A stretch of DNA of 64,000 nucleotides from Gemmatimonadaceae bacterium (GCA_030835125.1 JAUQWM010000049.1:87121-151120); one strand, 5' to 3'; positions 1 to 11,756 are shown, numbered from the stretch's first letter. Notes: a model not told the origin generated them from the sequence alone. Translations and numbers: made by a program.

Positions 1-8
1 AGGATGCG

Positions 9-626
9 TTACTGGACGACATCCCGCACCGGGTTCCTGACACGGCTCAGCCCCGGAATCGAGACCTCCACCATATCCCCAGCCTTGATGGGGCTGATTC
101 CGGCCGGTGTGCCGGTCGCGACGAGGTCCCCTGGTTCCAGCGTCATGATGTGCGAGATGAACGAGAGCAGCATCGGGATCTTGAACACCATTTCGGCGCT
201 GCCAGCGCGCTGGCGAACCTCCCCGTTCACGGTCGTGATCACCTCGAGCGTGTCGAGGTCCACCGGGCCCTCGTGGACATTCCCGACCGGGCAGAACGTG
301 TCGAAGCCCTTCGCGCGCGTCCACTGGCTGTCCTTCCGCTGGAGGTCACGCGCGGTCACATCGTTGACAGCCACGATGCCGGCAATCCCTGACACGGCTT
401 CCTGTTCCGAGACGCGGTGGAGGCGGCGGCCGATGACCACGCCGATCTCGCCTTCGTGCTCGACCTGGACCGACTGCGGCGGCCGCTCGATGTACTCCCC
501 ATCGGCGATGACGCTGCTGGGCGGCTTGAGGAAGATGAGCGGTTCCGTCGGGACGTCGTTCCCGAGTTCCTTCGCGTGCTCGACGTAGTTGCGGCCAATG
601 CAGACGATTTTTCCGGGACGCATCAT
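9..626 (-). CDS. FAH-family hydrolase (short FAHD1/YcgM type)
   Basis: A 205-residue protein made of the fumarylacetoacetate-hydrolase catalytic domain only, as in the FAHD1/YcgM acylpyruvase branch. It starts with the typical IGRNY segment and a 'PLIFLKPPSS' stretch. The divalent-metal ligands are the acidic cluster VEHEGEIG (Glu56, Glu58, Glu60), with a following Asp in NDVTARD. The end carries the family signature of a GDLVATGTPAG loop. Members hydrolyse C-C bonds of acylpyruvates or decarboxylate oxaloacetate in the cytosol; the substrate cannot be read here. Two ATG codons in tandem open the gene. It is complete, with the stop at the left edge of the window, and has no clear operon partner, because the gap to the next gene is about 70 bp. 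Confidence 0.85.
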   Translation of the reverse strand: MMRPGKIVCIGRNYVEHAKELGNDVPTEPLIFLKPPSSVIADGEYIERPPQSVQVEHEGEIGVVIGRRLHRVSEQEAVSGIAGIVAVNDVTARDLQRKDSQWTRAKGFDTFCPVGNVHEGPVDLDTLEVITTVNGEVRQRAGSAEMVFKIPMLLSFISHIMTLEPGDLVATGTPAGISPIKAGDMVEVSIPGLSRVRNPVRDVVQ

Positions 627-693
627 GGATGAGGGGTTGGGATGGTGATGCCGGAAAGCTAGGCCGCGGACCGGACTCGACCAGCCGCGCCGG

Positions 694-3242
<2,549 letters not shown>

Positions 3243-3252
<10 letters not shown>

Positions 3253-3283
3253 CTCCCGTCTTCCCTCTCCCATCTCCCATCTA
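3243..3283. repeat. Heptamer array, unit CTCCCAT
   Basis: Five to six 7-bp units of the form CTCCCAT with variants (CTCCCGT, CTTCCCT). They lie between the GATase-like gene and the helicase gene and run into the first codons of the latter. On the minus strand this gives GGGAGAT units, each resembling a Shine-Dalgarno sequence followed by ATG, so the helicase start cannot be fixed by eye. Confidence 0.8.
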
Positions 3284-4558
3284 GGTCTTGAGTGGCTTCT
3301 TCTTCGCCGCCGGGAACAGCACGTTGTTCAGGATCAGCCGGTACCCGAGCGACCCCGGGTGGAGCGAGAGGTCGGTCGGCGCGGCGCCGATGTTGTGCTG
3401 CGGGTCCTCGGGGTCGTGGCCGCCCAGGAACGTCCACGAGCCCTTCCCATAGTCCCCGTGAATGTACTTCACCCACGGCGCGCCTTCCTCGCTGGCCAGC
3501 ACCACGACCCCCGGCTTGAGCGTCTGCCTGGTGAAGCTGGTCGTCACCCCGTAGAAGTCCGGGATCACCTGGCGGTGGTTCTGGACCAGCATGCTGGCGA
3601 CGGGATCGAACTTGGCGGAGAAGCTGAAGAGCGAGAACTGCCCCAGGGGCTGCCGCCGCCCCGCGACGTTCACCTGGTGACCGTCGATGTCACTCATCGA
3701 GTTGACGAACGCGTTCTGCTCCAGGTGGACGTTCTGGAAGGCGAAGGCGCGGTTCCAGTCCAGCCGCTGGTCGGCATTGTCGTCGAGCGGGGTCCCGTCC
3801 GCGAAGCTGCCGGCGATGTCCGTCTGGTGCGCGGCGATGGCGAGGCCCAGCGTCTCGGTCGCGCCGCACATCGCGAACAGGAAGCCGCCCTGCTCGATGT
3901 ACTGCCGCATCTTCTCGGCCACGGCCTTCTTCAGCGCCGGGATGTTTGCATAGCCCAGCCGGCGCGCCGCGTCGAGGCCACGATCCCGCTGCTCGATGAA
4001 CCAGGGCGCATCACGGAACCCGAGGTACAGCTTGTTGAGCTGGCCGGTGAAGTCCTCGTGATGCAGGTGGAGCCAATCGTACTTGGTGAGGTCACCCGCG
4101 ATGACCTCGTCGTCCCAGATCGCCGTGTATTCGATCCCGGCGTACTGCAGGGCGAGCGTGACCGCGTCGTCCCAGGGTGGCGCCTTCGGCGGCGTGTAGA
4201 TCGCGATCTTCGGCGCCCGCTCCAGCGCCACCGCATCCATGTTGTTGGCGGCGATTTCCGCCCGGAGGGCCGTGACGCGCCCGTTGTCGAGCGCCTCGAA
4301 GCTGATCCCGTCGAGCGCGGCACGCCGCCGCATCTCCGCGATGTCAGGCAGGAGGAAGGAGCCGCCGCGGTAGTTCAGGAACCACTCACTCTTGTGGCCG
4401 TCCCGGAGGGCATTGAAGATGAGGCCATACGCCTTGAGGTGGTTCGTCTGGCGGTCGTCCATGGGGACGAGCAGGTGCTGCGCGCCAACGACCGGCGCGA
4501 AGGCCGCGCACGCGATGACGGCCGCGAGAACGCGCCTGACGCTGTTGTATCCTGCCAT
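3281..4558 (-). CDS. Exported GATase-like protein (family often labelled 'asparagine synthetase B')
   Basis: A 425-residue protein with an N-terminal signal peptide (MAGYNSVRRVLAAVIAC...GAQH). It belongs to the conserved family beginning 'LLVPMDDRQTNHLKAYG' and containing 'WLHLHHEDFTGQ' and 'FAMCGATETLG', found in Bacteroidota and Gemmatimonadota. The family is often labelled asparagine synthetase B, but nothing here resembles that enzyme. The fold is more like a class I glutamine-amidotransferase or ThuA-type domain. Function is unknown, and a periplasmic location is inferred. I chose the ATG at 4558, preceded by AGGGG, because the longer frame upstream would run through a heptamer array and into the next gene. 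The end of the protein (GSLGYRLILNNVLFPA) is conserved-looking and complete. Confidence 0.8.
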   Translation of the reverse strand: MAGYNSVRRVLAAVIACAAFAPVVGAQHLLVPMDDRQTNHLKAYGLIFNALRDGHKSEWFLNYRGGSFLLPDIAEMRRRAALDGISFEALDNGRVTALRAEIAANNMDAVALERAPKIAIYTPPKAPPWDDAVTLALQYAGIEYTAIWDDEVIAGDLTKYDWLHLHHEDFTGQLNKLYLGFRDAPWFIEQRDRGLDAARRLGYANIPALKKAVAEKMRQYIEQGGFLFAMCGATETLGLAIAAHQTDIAGSFADGTPLDDNADQRLDWNRAFAFQNVHLEQNAFVNSMSDIDGHQVNVAGRRQPLGQFSLFSFSAKFDPVASMLVQNHRQVIPDFYGVTTSFTRQTLKPGVVVLASEEGAPWVKYIHGDYGKGSWTFLGGHDPEDPQHNIGAAPTDLSLHPGSLGYRLILNNVLFPAAKKKPLKT

Positions 4559-4615
4559 GTGGCCCCTGAAAGTGTCAGCCATCGCTGATCCGAGTTGTTC
4601 GACCCTGCTCTCGCC

Positions 4616-4664
4616 CCGCGCTCCGCGCTCAGTCCTTTGCGCCTTGCGCCTTGCGCTCTTCGCT
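4616..4664. repeat. Heptamer array, units CCGCGCT and TTGCGCC
   Basis: Seven successive 7-bp units in register: CCGCGCT twice, CAGTCCT, TTGCGCC twice, TTGCGCT, CTTCGCT. The array fills most of the gap between the TPR protein gene and the GATase-like gene. The TPR gene's stop codon falls at its right edge. Confidence 0.75.
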
Positions 4665-6360
4665 AGGGCGGAATCGTTCCCTTCGCGAGTTCCAGTTCGC
4701 GTCGCGCCTGCGGCACCAGCGCGCTCTGCGGATAAGTCAGTATCAGGTGCTCCAGACGGGCAATGGCCGCGGACCCATTCCCGTGCTGGCGCAGGACCTT
4801 CGCCCATTCCAGGTCGGCCTCGGCCGCTTCGGGCGACGCGGGATGCGCCGCAATGAGGCCGTCCCAGATGGTTTCCGCCCGCGCGGAGTCGCGCGTCGCG
4901 CGAAAGAGCCGGGCGGAGATCGCGAGCAGGAGCGGAGAGGCGTCGGCGACGTCCTTAGCGGCCATCTCGAACCCCGCGGCTGCGGCGACGGTGTCGCTGC
5001 GCGCCAGGGCGAGGAACGCGTCGCCAATCCCCGTCGAGCGCTCCCCGCGGGTGCGCGAGAGGACCGAGAGTGCGAGCACGGCCTCGCTCGAGAACTCGTC
5101 GAGCCGTCGCAGGCCGGTTCGCGCCGTCTTCAGGTCTCCCTCGAAGAGCGCCATCCACGCGGTCGTCCGCTCGTCGGACTCCTCGCCACCGCGCGCCAGC
5201 GTCGCGCGCGCGCGCGGAACGTCACCCGTCCGCACCCAGGCCCAGGCCACCGCGCGCACGGCGTCGCCACGCGTCACCGGGTCGAGCGTGCTCCCCCGCT
5301 GCTCGAGCAGGGAGTCCGCCGCAGCGGCCCGGCCGAGTTGGCCAAGGGCCCGCAGCCTGACGAGCGTGATGGTGGCCGCCTGCGACGTATCGCGCCAGGT
5401 GGCAAGCGAATCGGACCAGGCCAGGGCAGACGCCGGCTCATTGCCCTGGAGGGCGGCCGTCGCGGCCCGGACCAGCAGCGCCGCAGTCCGCCGGTGCCGC
5501 AGCACACCGGCATACGCATCCCTCGCCACCAGCCAGGACTCCCGCTCCTCGGCGTCGGCGGCGAACTCGAGCCACGCGTCGAGGACGGAATCGTCAGGGG
5601 CGACGACCTTCAGGGCGTTCCAGGCCTCGCGCGCCGAGCTCCAGCGCATCTCGAGCCCGGCGAGGATGCGGCGCACCGGCAGGTCGGTGGGATCGGCCGC
5701 CAGCACGCCCCGGATCGTGTCCCGCGCCACGCCGGCCGCCGCACCAAGGACGAACACCGCCGAGGCCTCCAGGTACGGCGCATAGGTCATCGCCTGGCGC
5801 CAGTTGGTCGCCGACGCCTCCCACATGCCAAGTGCACCCTTGAGCTCCGCGAGTTCGGCCGCGACCTGCCGGCCGCTGCCGAGACGCTGGGTCGCGAACG
5901 TGAGCACGGTGTCGGCGGTCCTTGTCAGGCCCGCATCGAGCAGGAGCCGCGCATACTCCCGGAACGGCGCCGCGTCCCCGGGCACGGCGGTAACCCACTG
6001 CTCGAAGGCCAGGCGGCCGGCGGCATCACGATGCGCGTTGACGAGGGTGCGCAACTGGATGGTGCGTGCCACCGGGTCACGCGGGCGCCTGACGAGTACG
6101 CTGTCGATGATCGTGAGCAGGGTGTCGGGGCTGCCGGCCTCGGACACGCAGCGCTCCAGGCCGTAGAGCGCCCCCGCCGGGTCGGACGTGGTGCCCAGCG
6201 CGGCCCGGAAGAACGGGATCGCGTCGCGGCATTTCCCTTCTCCTTCGAGGTCCAGGGCCCGCGACAGCGCGGCGCTCTCGACGCCCTGCGCCCTGACCGG
6301 TGAAGCCGCGACGACGCCGACGACGAGAAGGAAGACGCCGATCCTAGGGGCGCTGGCCAT
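4663..6360 (-). CDS. Exported TPR-type protein
   Basis: A 565-residue alpha-helical repeat protein with a signal peptide (MASAPRIGVFLLVVGVVAASPVRAQG). Degenerate TPR-like helical pairs, rich in Ala and Leu, run through the whole mature chain. The last repeat, around residues 500-560, is the most regular (AEADLEWAKVLRQHGNGSAAIARLEHLILTYPQS). It probably acts as a periplasmic scaffold. Its start overlaps the end of the DUF4175 gene by 17 bp, so translation is likely coupled and the protein probably works with the DUF4159/DUF4175 pair. No enzyme motif is visible. Confidence 0.75.
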   Translation of the reverse strand: MASAPRIGVFLLVVGVVAASPVRAQGVESAALSRALDLEGEGKCRDAIPFFRAALGTTSDPAGALYGLERCVSEAGSPDTLLTIIDSVLVRRPRDPVARTIQLRTLVNAHRDAAGRLAFEQWVTAVPGDAAPFREYARLLLDAGLTRTADTVLTFATQRLGSGRQVAAELAELKGALGMWEASATNWRQAMTYAPYLEASAVFVLGAAAGVARDTIRGVLAADPTDLPVRRILAGLEMRWSSAREAWNALKVVAPDDSVLDAWLEFAADAEERESWLVARDAYAGVLRHRRTAALLVRAATAALQGNEPASALAWSDSLATWRDTSQAATITLVRLRALGQLGRAAAADSLLEQRGSTLDPVTRGDAVRAVAWAWVRTGDVPRARATLARGGEESDERTTAWMALFEGDLKTARTGLRRLDEFSSEAVLALSVLSRTRGERSTGIGDAFLALARSDTVAAAAGFEMAAKDVADASPLLLAISARLFRATRDSARAETIWDGLIAAHPASPEAAEADLEWAKVLRQHGNGSAAIARLEHLILTYPQSALVPQARRELELAKGTIPP

Positions 6361-9300
6361 TGATCCGCTTGAAGTACTCGAGCACGATGCGGCGCTCGTC
6401 AGGCGTCAGCCCGCGCAGGTCGTTCCAGGTCGGCGCCTGGAACTTCGTGGCGGCCCGGCCTGACGCCGAGGTGCCCTGCGGCGTGAAGACGTCCGATCCC
6501 GTCCAGGACTTGGCCTCGCGCTTGCCCGTGTCCTCGCGCTCCTCCTCCTCGAGCAGCCGACCTGCGTCCAGCATCTTCCGGAACAGCCGCTGCTGCCGCT
6601 CCAGGATGGCCGGGTCCACCTGGGCCGCCTCGAGGGCGGCGGCGATCTGCCGCGCCTCGCGGGCCAGCTCCTCGGCGCGACCGCTGTCGTCGCGGTCTCC
6701 CACGTCGTCCAGCTTCGCCGCAACGTCCCGCTGCTGGCGCGCGAGCTGCCGTGCCTCCTGCTGGCCGCGGGGATCGAGCTGCGATCCCATGCGCGGCATG
6801 AGCTGCTGGGCCGCGGAGTTGAGCGAGGACTGCTGCTGCGCCATCTGCTGCAACTGCTTCAGCATCTCGGCGAAGCCGGTGGCGGAACTCGACTCGGACG
6901 CGCGTTCGCGATCGCGCACCAGCGACGCCGCCGCGCCATTGAGCGCCTCGGACGCCTCCTTCATGGCCGATGCGATCTGGCCGGCGTTGGTGGACGTGCG
7001 CGTCTGCTGCGTCGCATCCTCGACGCGCTTCCGGGCGTCGGCGACAGAGCGCAGCGAACGCTGCGTGAGCAGCGAAGACCGTTGCGACGCGTCCTGCAGG
7101 CGCTGCGCCGACTTCTCAACGCCCTGCTGCAGCGATCCCTGCTGCGCCCGCAACTGGTCGGGCGACGCGCCCTGCCTGGCCTGCTGCTCGAGGTTCTGCT
7201 GCTCCCGCGCCAACTGGATCATCTCCTGGATCGAGCGATCCAGCTCGGTGGTCAGCTCTTCCTTCCACTCCGAGACCTGCTGCTCCCTGGCCCGGGAGAG
7301 TTCACGCGCGGCCTCGTCCATCGCCGCCGCCGCCTGACGAGCGGCATCCTCAACGGCCTGGTCGCGACGATTCCCCTGCTGGCCGGGCTGCGGCTGGGCG
7401 CCTTGCTGTTGCCCCTGCTGCCCCTGGCGGCCCTGCTGGCCCTGCTGCTGTTGCCCCTGCTGGCCCTGCTGCTGCTGTCCCTGCTGGCCCTGGCGACCTT
7501 GCTGCTGCTGGCCCTGGCCCTGCTGCTGCTGGCCCTGTTGGCCCTGACGACCCTGCTGCTGGCCCTGTTGCTGTTGCCCCTGCTGGCCCTGTCGACCCTG
7601 CTGCTGGCCCTGTTGCTGCTGCCCCTGCTGTCCGCCCTGCTGCTGCTGTTGCGCCGCCTGCGCGCGCTGCGCGCTGTCGCGCTGGGCCTGCGTCTGCGGC
7701 TGCCCCTGCGCGGCCCGTTCCATGGCCTCCGCCGACTCCTGCATGCGACGCTCGGCCTCGTTGACCCGCTCCGCGCCGGCTTCCGCCTTCTGCTGCTGCA
7801 GGCGCTTCTGGAGTTCCTTGACCTCTTCCGAGAGGTCGCGCGTCCGGTTCGCGAGGTCCTTCGCCGCCTGCTGCGCGGCGGCGCGGTCCTCGGCGTCGCG
7901 CGCTCGGGCCAGGGAATCGGCGATCTGGCGCTGCCGCTGCGCGAGTTCCTTGGCCTCATCGGTGAGGGTGCTCATCGAGCCCTCCAGCGCGGCCCGCTTG
8001 AGCATCTCGACGCTCTTCTCGAGCTGCTCGCGCAATTTCTGCTGCTGTTGCGCCAGGTCGGCCATCGCCTTGCGGGCGTCCTCGGGCGACAGTTGCTGGG
8101 ACGCCTGCTCCAGTTTGCGGAGCTGCTCCGCCAGCTCGGGCGTGAGGGCATCGCGCAGGAGCTTCTGGGCTTCCTCCAGCTGGCGCTGCAGGGCGCTGTC
8201 GAGCGCTCCCGCCTCCTTCAACTGGTGCTCGAGTTGCTGCGCCGAGTTCTGCAGCTGCTGCATGCGGTCGGCCAGTTCGCGCTGCTCGCGCGCCAGGGCC
8301 TTGGCCTGCTCGGCGGACTCGTACGACATCTGCTTGTCGGAGCGCTGCTTCGACGCGTCCTGCGTGCGCTGCTGCAGTTGCTTCTGGGCCGAGGCCGTGG
8401 CCTGGGCGCGGGCGACGGCGGTGTCGGCGGCATCGCGGATGGCGTCGCGCTGCTCGCTCAGCGTCGGGAGGCGGATGACGAGCTCGCGACTCACCCCCGT
8501 CTGCGACCACGGCGACCCGTCGGTCGCGGCGGCGACCACGTGCAGCGCGTCGCCCGGGCGCAGGGCATCGACCTTGAGCGGCGACTCGCCGGACCACTGC
8601 CCCTCGTCGCGACCCGCATAACGACGCTCGGCCAGGTCCTGGCGCGCGCCACGCGCGTTCACGATCCACGACCGCACGGCCACCGCCGCGATCCCGTGGT
8701 CGTCGGTGGCCATCACCGACAGGCTTAGGCTGTCCCCCGCGGTCACCGTGGTGTCGCCGCCGGGAGAAAGGATCTCGACGTGCGGCGCGGAGTCGGGAAC
8801 CACCTCGACCTCCAGGGCGGGCGGCACGTCGGTGATCGGGCCGGTGCGCCCGATGGCACTCCACTCGTAGCGACCGGTCACGGTCGGCACGGGCCCCGAG
8901 AAGCGCATGCCCTCGGGCTTGAGCAGCAGCGTGGTGCCGCCGCGCGTCAGCGCGACCTCGCGCAGTTCCGTGGAGGAGGTCCCCTCGACGGTGAGCCGGG
9001 TGCCCTGCGGGACGCGGACCGGCTCGCCTAACGGGATGACTTCCACCTGGCGGCCGAGGTACCCGGAGAACTGCGCCCGGATGTTGACCTCGCCGATGAA
9101 CGGGCGCTCGACCACGCGGACCATCGCGGTGTCACTGAGCGCGCGGCCGTCGGTGGCGTAGAGCGTGAGGTCGGCGTCCAGCGGCTCCAGGCGGATCGAA
9201 CCGACGCCTTCGGTGACCGGGATGGAGATTGACCGCCATGTGGCGCCGGTGCGCCGGTGCGCGATCGTCACCTCCCGGCGGCCGGGTGCACGGACGGTCA

Positions 9301-9910
9301 CCGTGATGCGTTCGCCGCGCAGGACCGAGCCCGGCAGCGAGTCGACCTGGACGCCCTCGAGCAACGTGCCGCTCCAGGCACGGATCGGGTGCAGGAGCGC
9401 GGCCCAGCCGTCCGGGGCAGTGGCGGTCCCGACGACCAGCGCCGCCGCACCCGCGGCCGCTGCCAGCGCGCCAATCCCGACCCACCGGAACATCCGGCGC
9501 CGCAGCGACGGAGCCAGCGGCCTGCCCCGGTGCTCCCCAAGTTGCCGCGCCATCGCGTCGGCGCCAATTCGTCCCAGGATCCCGGTGCCGGCGACCTCCA
9601 TCGTGCCGCGCAGCGAACCATCGCGCAGCGAGCGCTCGCGCTCGATCTGGGTCGCCACGCCCGGAAGCGTCGCGATCCTCCCGCGCATCCGGATCGCGAG
9701 CCTGGCGCCGAGGATGAGCACCGCCAGCACGACCAGCCACAGCAGGAACGGCACCGGACGCGGGAGTGACAGCCATCGAGCAGATCCCAAGGCAAGCGCC
9801 CCGGCCGCGAGCACCGCCGCCACCGCCCCGACGACCAGGGTCGCCCCCGACACGTTCAGGAGGCGCGCCAGGGAGCGTCGCTCCCGGTCGATGAGTTCTA
9901 GGAGGTTCAT
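6344..9910 (-). CDS. DUF4175 membrane protein with Gln-rich coiled-coil region
   Basis: A 1188-residue protein. Two closely spaced membrane helices lie in about the first 70 residues and a third near 140-165. A long beta-rich periplasmic part follows, then a very long coiled coil from about residue 480 onward. Residues about 753-845 are a low-complexity tract of GQQ and GRQ repeats. The architecture matches the DUF4175 family, whose function is not established. It sits between DUF4159 (4-bp ATGA overlap upstream) and the TPR protein (17-bp overlap downstream), a tightly coupled operon. In other genomes this set lies near MoxR-ATPase and vWA genes (family knowledge), which are not in this window. 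An envelope role is inferred. Confidence 0.85.
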   Translation of the reverse strand: MNLLELIDRERRSLARLLNVSGATLVVGAVAAVLAAGALALGSARWLSLPRPVPFLLWLVVLAVLILGARLAIRMRGRIATLPGVATQIERERSLRDGSLRGTMEVAGTGILGRIGADAMARQLGEHRGRPLAPSLRRRMFRWVGIGALAAAAGAAALVVGTATAPDGWAALLHPIRAWSGTLLEGVQVDSLPGSVLRGERITVTVRAPGRREVTIAHRRTGATWRSISIPVTEGVGSIRLEPLDADLTLYATDGRALSDTAMVRVVERPFIGEVNIRAQFSGYLGRQVEVIPLGEPVRVPQGTRLTVEGTSSTELREVALTRGGTTLLLKPEGMRFSGPVPTVTGRYEWSAIGRTGPITDVPPALEVEVVPDSAPHVEILSPGGDTTVTAGDSLSLSVMATDDHGIAAVAVRSWIVNARGARQDLAERRYAGRDEGQWSGESPLKVDALRPGDALHVVAAATDGSPWSQTGVSRELVIRLPTLSEQRDAIRDAADTAVARAQATASAQKQLQQRTQDASKQRSDKQMSYESAEQAKALAREQRELADRMQQLQNSAQQLEHQLKEAGALDSALQRQLEEAQKLLRDALTPELAEQLRKLEQASQQLSPEDARKAMADLAQQQQKLREQLEKSVEMLKRAALEGSMSTLTDEAKELAQRQRQIADSLARARDAEDRAAAQQAAKDLANRTRDLSEEVKELQKRLQQQKAEAGAERVNEAERRMQESAEAMERAAQGQPQTQAQRDSAQRAQAAQQQQQGGQQGQQQQGQQQGRQGQQGQQQQGQQQGRQGQQGQQQQGQGQQQQGRQGQQGQQQQGQQGQQQQGQQGRQGQQGQQQGAQPQPGQQGNRRDQAVEDAARQAAAAMDEAARELSRAREQQVSEWKEELTTELDRSIQEMIQLAREQQNLEQQARQGASPDQLRAQQGSLQQGVEKSAQRLQDASQRSSLLTQRSLRSVADARKRVEDATQQTRTSTNAGQIASAMKEASEALNGAAASLVRDRERASESSSATGFAEMLKQLQQMAQQQSSLNSAAQQLMPRMGSQLDPRGQQEARQLARQQRDVAAKLDDVGDRDDSGRAEELAREARQIAAALEAAQVDPAILERQQRLFRKMLDAGRLLEEEEREDTGKREAKSWTGSDVFTPQGTSASGRAATKFQAPTWNDLRGLTPDERRIVLEYFKRINGQRP
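7375..7650 (-). repeat. In-gene GQQ/GRQ codon repeat
   Basis: Imperfect tandem repeats, built from CTGCTG, TTGCCC and CTGGCC blocks on the plus strand, encode runs of Gln, Gly and Arg in the DUF4175 protein. Unlike the intergenic heptamers they keep the reading frame. Copy number probably varies between strains. Confidence 0.8.
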
Positions 9911-10581
9911 GAGCCCGGCCGGCTGGTGACGGCGTACACGAAGAGGTTTACGCCCATGCGAAGTGCTGCCTCGTGCGCAGCCGGCGGATCGTTGTACGTG
10001 CCAGGATCCTCCCAGCCGTTCCCGAGATCACTCTCGTAACTGTAGAACACGGCCAGGCGATTGCCGATGAAGATCCCGAACCCGCGCGCCGGCTTGCCGT
10101 CGTGCTCGTGCACCTTGGGAACGCCGGCCGGGAAGTCATACACGATATGATAGATCGGATGCGTGAGGGGCACATCCACCAAAGGACGATCCGGGAACAC
10201 CCGGGCGATTTCCTTTCGGAAGGACTCATCGAGTCCGTAGTTGTCATCCACGTGGAGGAACCCCCCCCGCGCGAGGTACTCGCGAAGCTTGACCACCTCG
10301 GCGTCCGAGAACTTGATGACACCATGGCCGGTGACATGGAGGAAGGGATGATCCCAGAGCCGGTCGTCCGTCAGGGAGACACGGGATTCCGTCGGTTCGA
10401 CCTTGAGGCTGGTCCGTTCGTTGATCGCCTTGAGGAGGTTCGGAAGGCTGGAGGGATTCGCGTACCAGTCGCCGCCGCCGTCGTACTGTAGGCGGGCGAT
10501 CGTCAGCTTTGCCGCGGTCGAGGGGCCGGCCGAAACGAGGGTCAGCGCAAGGAGCGCCGCAGCGGGACGAAGCGGTTTCAT
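9907..10581 (-). CDS. DUF4159 exported protein
   Basis: A 224-residue protein with a signal peptide (MKPLRPAAALLALTLVSAGPSTAA). The DUF4159 domain is recognised by 'RLQYDGGGDWYANPSSLPNLL' near the start of the mature chain, 'HPFLHVTGHG', and 'LREYLARGGFLHVDDNYG'. The fold is GATase/Rossmann-like, but no nucleophilic cysteine is evident. It overlaps rsmI upstream and DUF4175 downstream by 4 bp each (ATGA), so the three are probably translated together. Function is unknown; association with the DUF4175 membrane protein is inferred from the coupling. Confidence 0.85.
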   Translation of the reverse strand: MKPLRPAAALLALTLVSAGPSTAAKLTIARLQYDGGGDWYANPSSLPNLLKAINERTSLKVEPTESRVSLTDDRLWDHPFLHVTGHGVIKFSDAEVVKLREYLARGGFLHVDDNYGLDESFRKEIARVFPDRPLVDVPLTHPIYHIVYDFPAGVPKVHEHDGKPARGFGIFIGNRLAVFYSYESDLGNGWEDPGTYNDPPAAHEAALRMGVNLFVYAVTSRPGS

Positions 10582-11420
10582 GCCTTCAAGGCCATCCGGT
10601 AGACGGTGTTGCGCGGGACGCCAAGTTCGGAGGCCAGGCGGGCAGCGATATCGCGGGCCGACTGGCCGGCTTCACGCAGTACTTTCACGCGATCTCGCAA
10701 CTCATCCTCATTGAACGACTTGGACTCTGCGCCCGAAAGCAGAATGACAACTTCTCCCCGGGGCGGAGTATCGCGGTAATACGCGGCAAGTTCGCTTACC
10801 GTTCCCTCGCGAAATTCCTCGTGGATCTTCGTGATTTCGCGGGCCACCACGCAACGGCGATCCGGGTCGACTTCACCCAGGTCATCGAGCGTTGCCGAAA
10901 CGCGCGCCGGAGCCTCGTAGAGCACGACCGTATGCGGCAGGGTGCTAGCCAACTCCAGGGCTTCGCGTCGGTCCTTCCCTGTCCTGGGCAGGAAGCCCAC
11001 GAACGTGAAACGGGTGGTGTCGAGCCCGGTCGCGGACAGCGCCGCGGTGAGCGCCGAAGCGCCGGGAATCGGCGAGACTCGGAAGCCGGCGGATCGCACC
11101 GCGTCGACCAGCCGGCTCCCCGGGTCGGAAATGAGGGGCGTTCCGGCGTCGCTGACCAGCGCTACGGACTCCCCCCGGCCAAGCCGCTCGAGCACCCGAG
11201 GAATCGTTCGGGCCTCGTTATGGGCGTGTGCGGCCACCGTGTGAGCCTTGATCCCGAAGTGGTCCAGTAACACTCGCGTGGACCGGGTATCCTCGGCCAG
11301 TACCATGTCGGCGGTCCGGAGGGTCTCGACGGCGCGCATGGTCATGTCCCCAAGGTTGCCGATTGGCGTGGCGACGATGAACAGCGTGCCGCGTCGGGGA
11401 TCCTCCGGCCGCGGGACCAT
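10578..11420 (-). CDS. rsmI: 16S rRNA 2'-O-ribose C1402 methyltransferase RsmI
   Basis: A 280-residue tetrapyrrole-methylase-fold enzyme that uses SAM to methylate the ribose of C1402 in 16S rRNA. Recognisable segments are 'LFIVATPIGNLGDMT' at the N-terminus, 'LAEDTRSTRVLLDHFGI', 'VSDAGTPLISDPG' and 'ETSRR-like' positions replaced by 'YEAPARVSATLDDL'. The C-terminal helix-turn-helix-like tail (SARDIAARLASELGVPRNTVYR) is normal for the family. Its stop overlaps the DUF4159 start by 4 bp, and trxA lies 9 bp upstream, so it may belong to a trxA-rsmI-DUF4159-DUF4175-TPR unit. Confidence 0.95.
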   Translation of the reverse strand: MVPRPEDPRRGTLFIVATPIGNLGDMTMRAVETLRTADMVLAEDTRSTRVLLDHFGIKAHTVAAHAHNEARTIPRVLERLGRGESVALVSDAGTPLISDPGSRLVDAVRSAGFRVSPIPGASALTAALSATGLDTTRFTFVGFLPRTGKDRREALELASTLPHTVVLYEAPARVSATLDDLGEVDPDRRCVVAREITKIHEEFREGTVSELAAYYRDTPPRGEVVILLSGAESKSFNEDELRDRVKVLREAGQSARDIAARLASELGVPRNTVYRMALKA

Positions 11421-11429
11421 GCGACTGGA

Positions 11430-11756
11430 TCAGGCCGCGTGCTTCTTGAACTTCTCCTCGAGCACCGGACGCGGGACCGCGCCGATCACCTGGTCAACGA
11501 CCTTTCCATCCTTGAAGAAGATCACCATCGGGATCGACCGGACGTTGAACCGCGTGGCGGTGCGGATGTTCGCGTCCACGTCGAGCTTCGCGACCTTGGC
11601 CTTGCCCGAGTACTCGGTCGCCAGCTGGTCCAGGATCGGTGCAATGATCCGGCAGGGACCACACCAGGCCGCCCAGAAATCCACCACGGCAAGGCCGCTG
11701 TGCTTCTCGATCTCACCCTCGAAGTTGTCATCCGTGACTGCGACTGCCATCGACAT
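11430..11756 (-). CDS. trxA: Thioredoxin
   Basis: A 108-residue thioredoxin, the usual length. The redox motif WCGPC is at about residues 31-35 within 'VVDFWAAWCGPC', and the cis-proline loop is 'VRSIPMVIFFKDG'. It reduces protein disulphides in the cytosol. The start has a GGAGG nine bases upstream of an ATG; a second ATG two codons later is also possible. It is divergent from the epimerase gene, with an 86-bp gap that must hold promoters for both sides. Confidence 0.96.
   Translation of the reverse strand: MSMAVAVTDDNFEGEIEKHSGLAVVDFWAAWCGPCRIIAPILDQLATEYSGKAKVAKLDVDANIRTATRFNVRSIPMVIFFKDGKVVDQVIGAVPRPVLEEKFKKHAA

Noticed and set aside
3281..4807. N-terminal extension of the GATase-like protein to 4807
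   Set aside because: The extra 83 residues are translation of the TTGCGCC heptamer array and of the neighbouring TPR gene; a signal peptide with ribosome-binding site begins at 4558.
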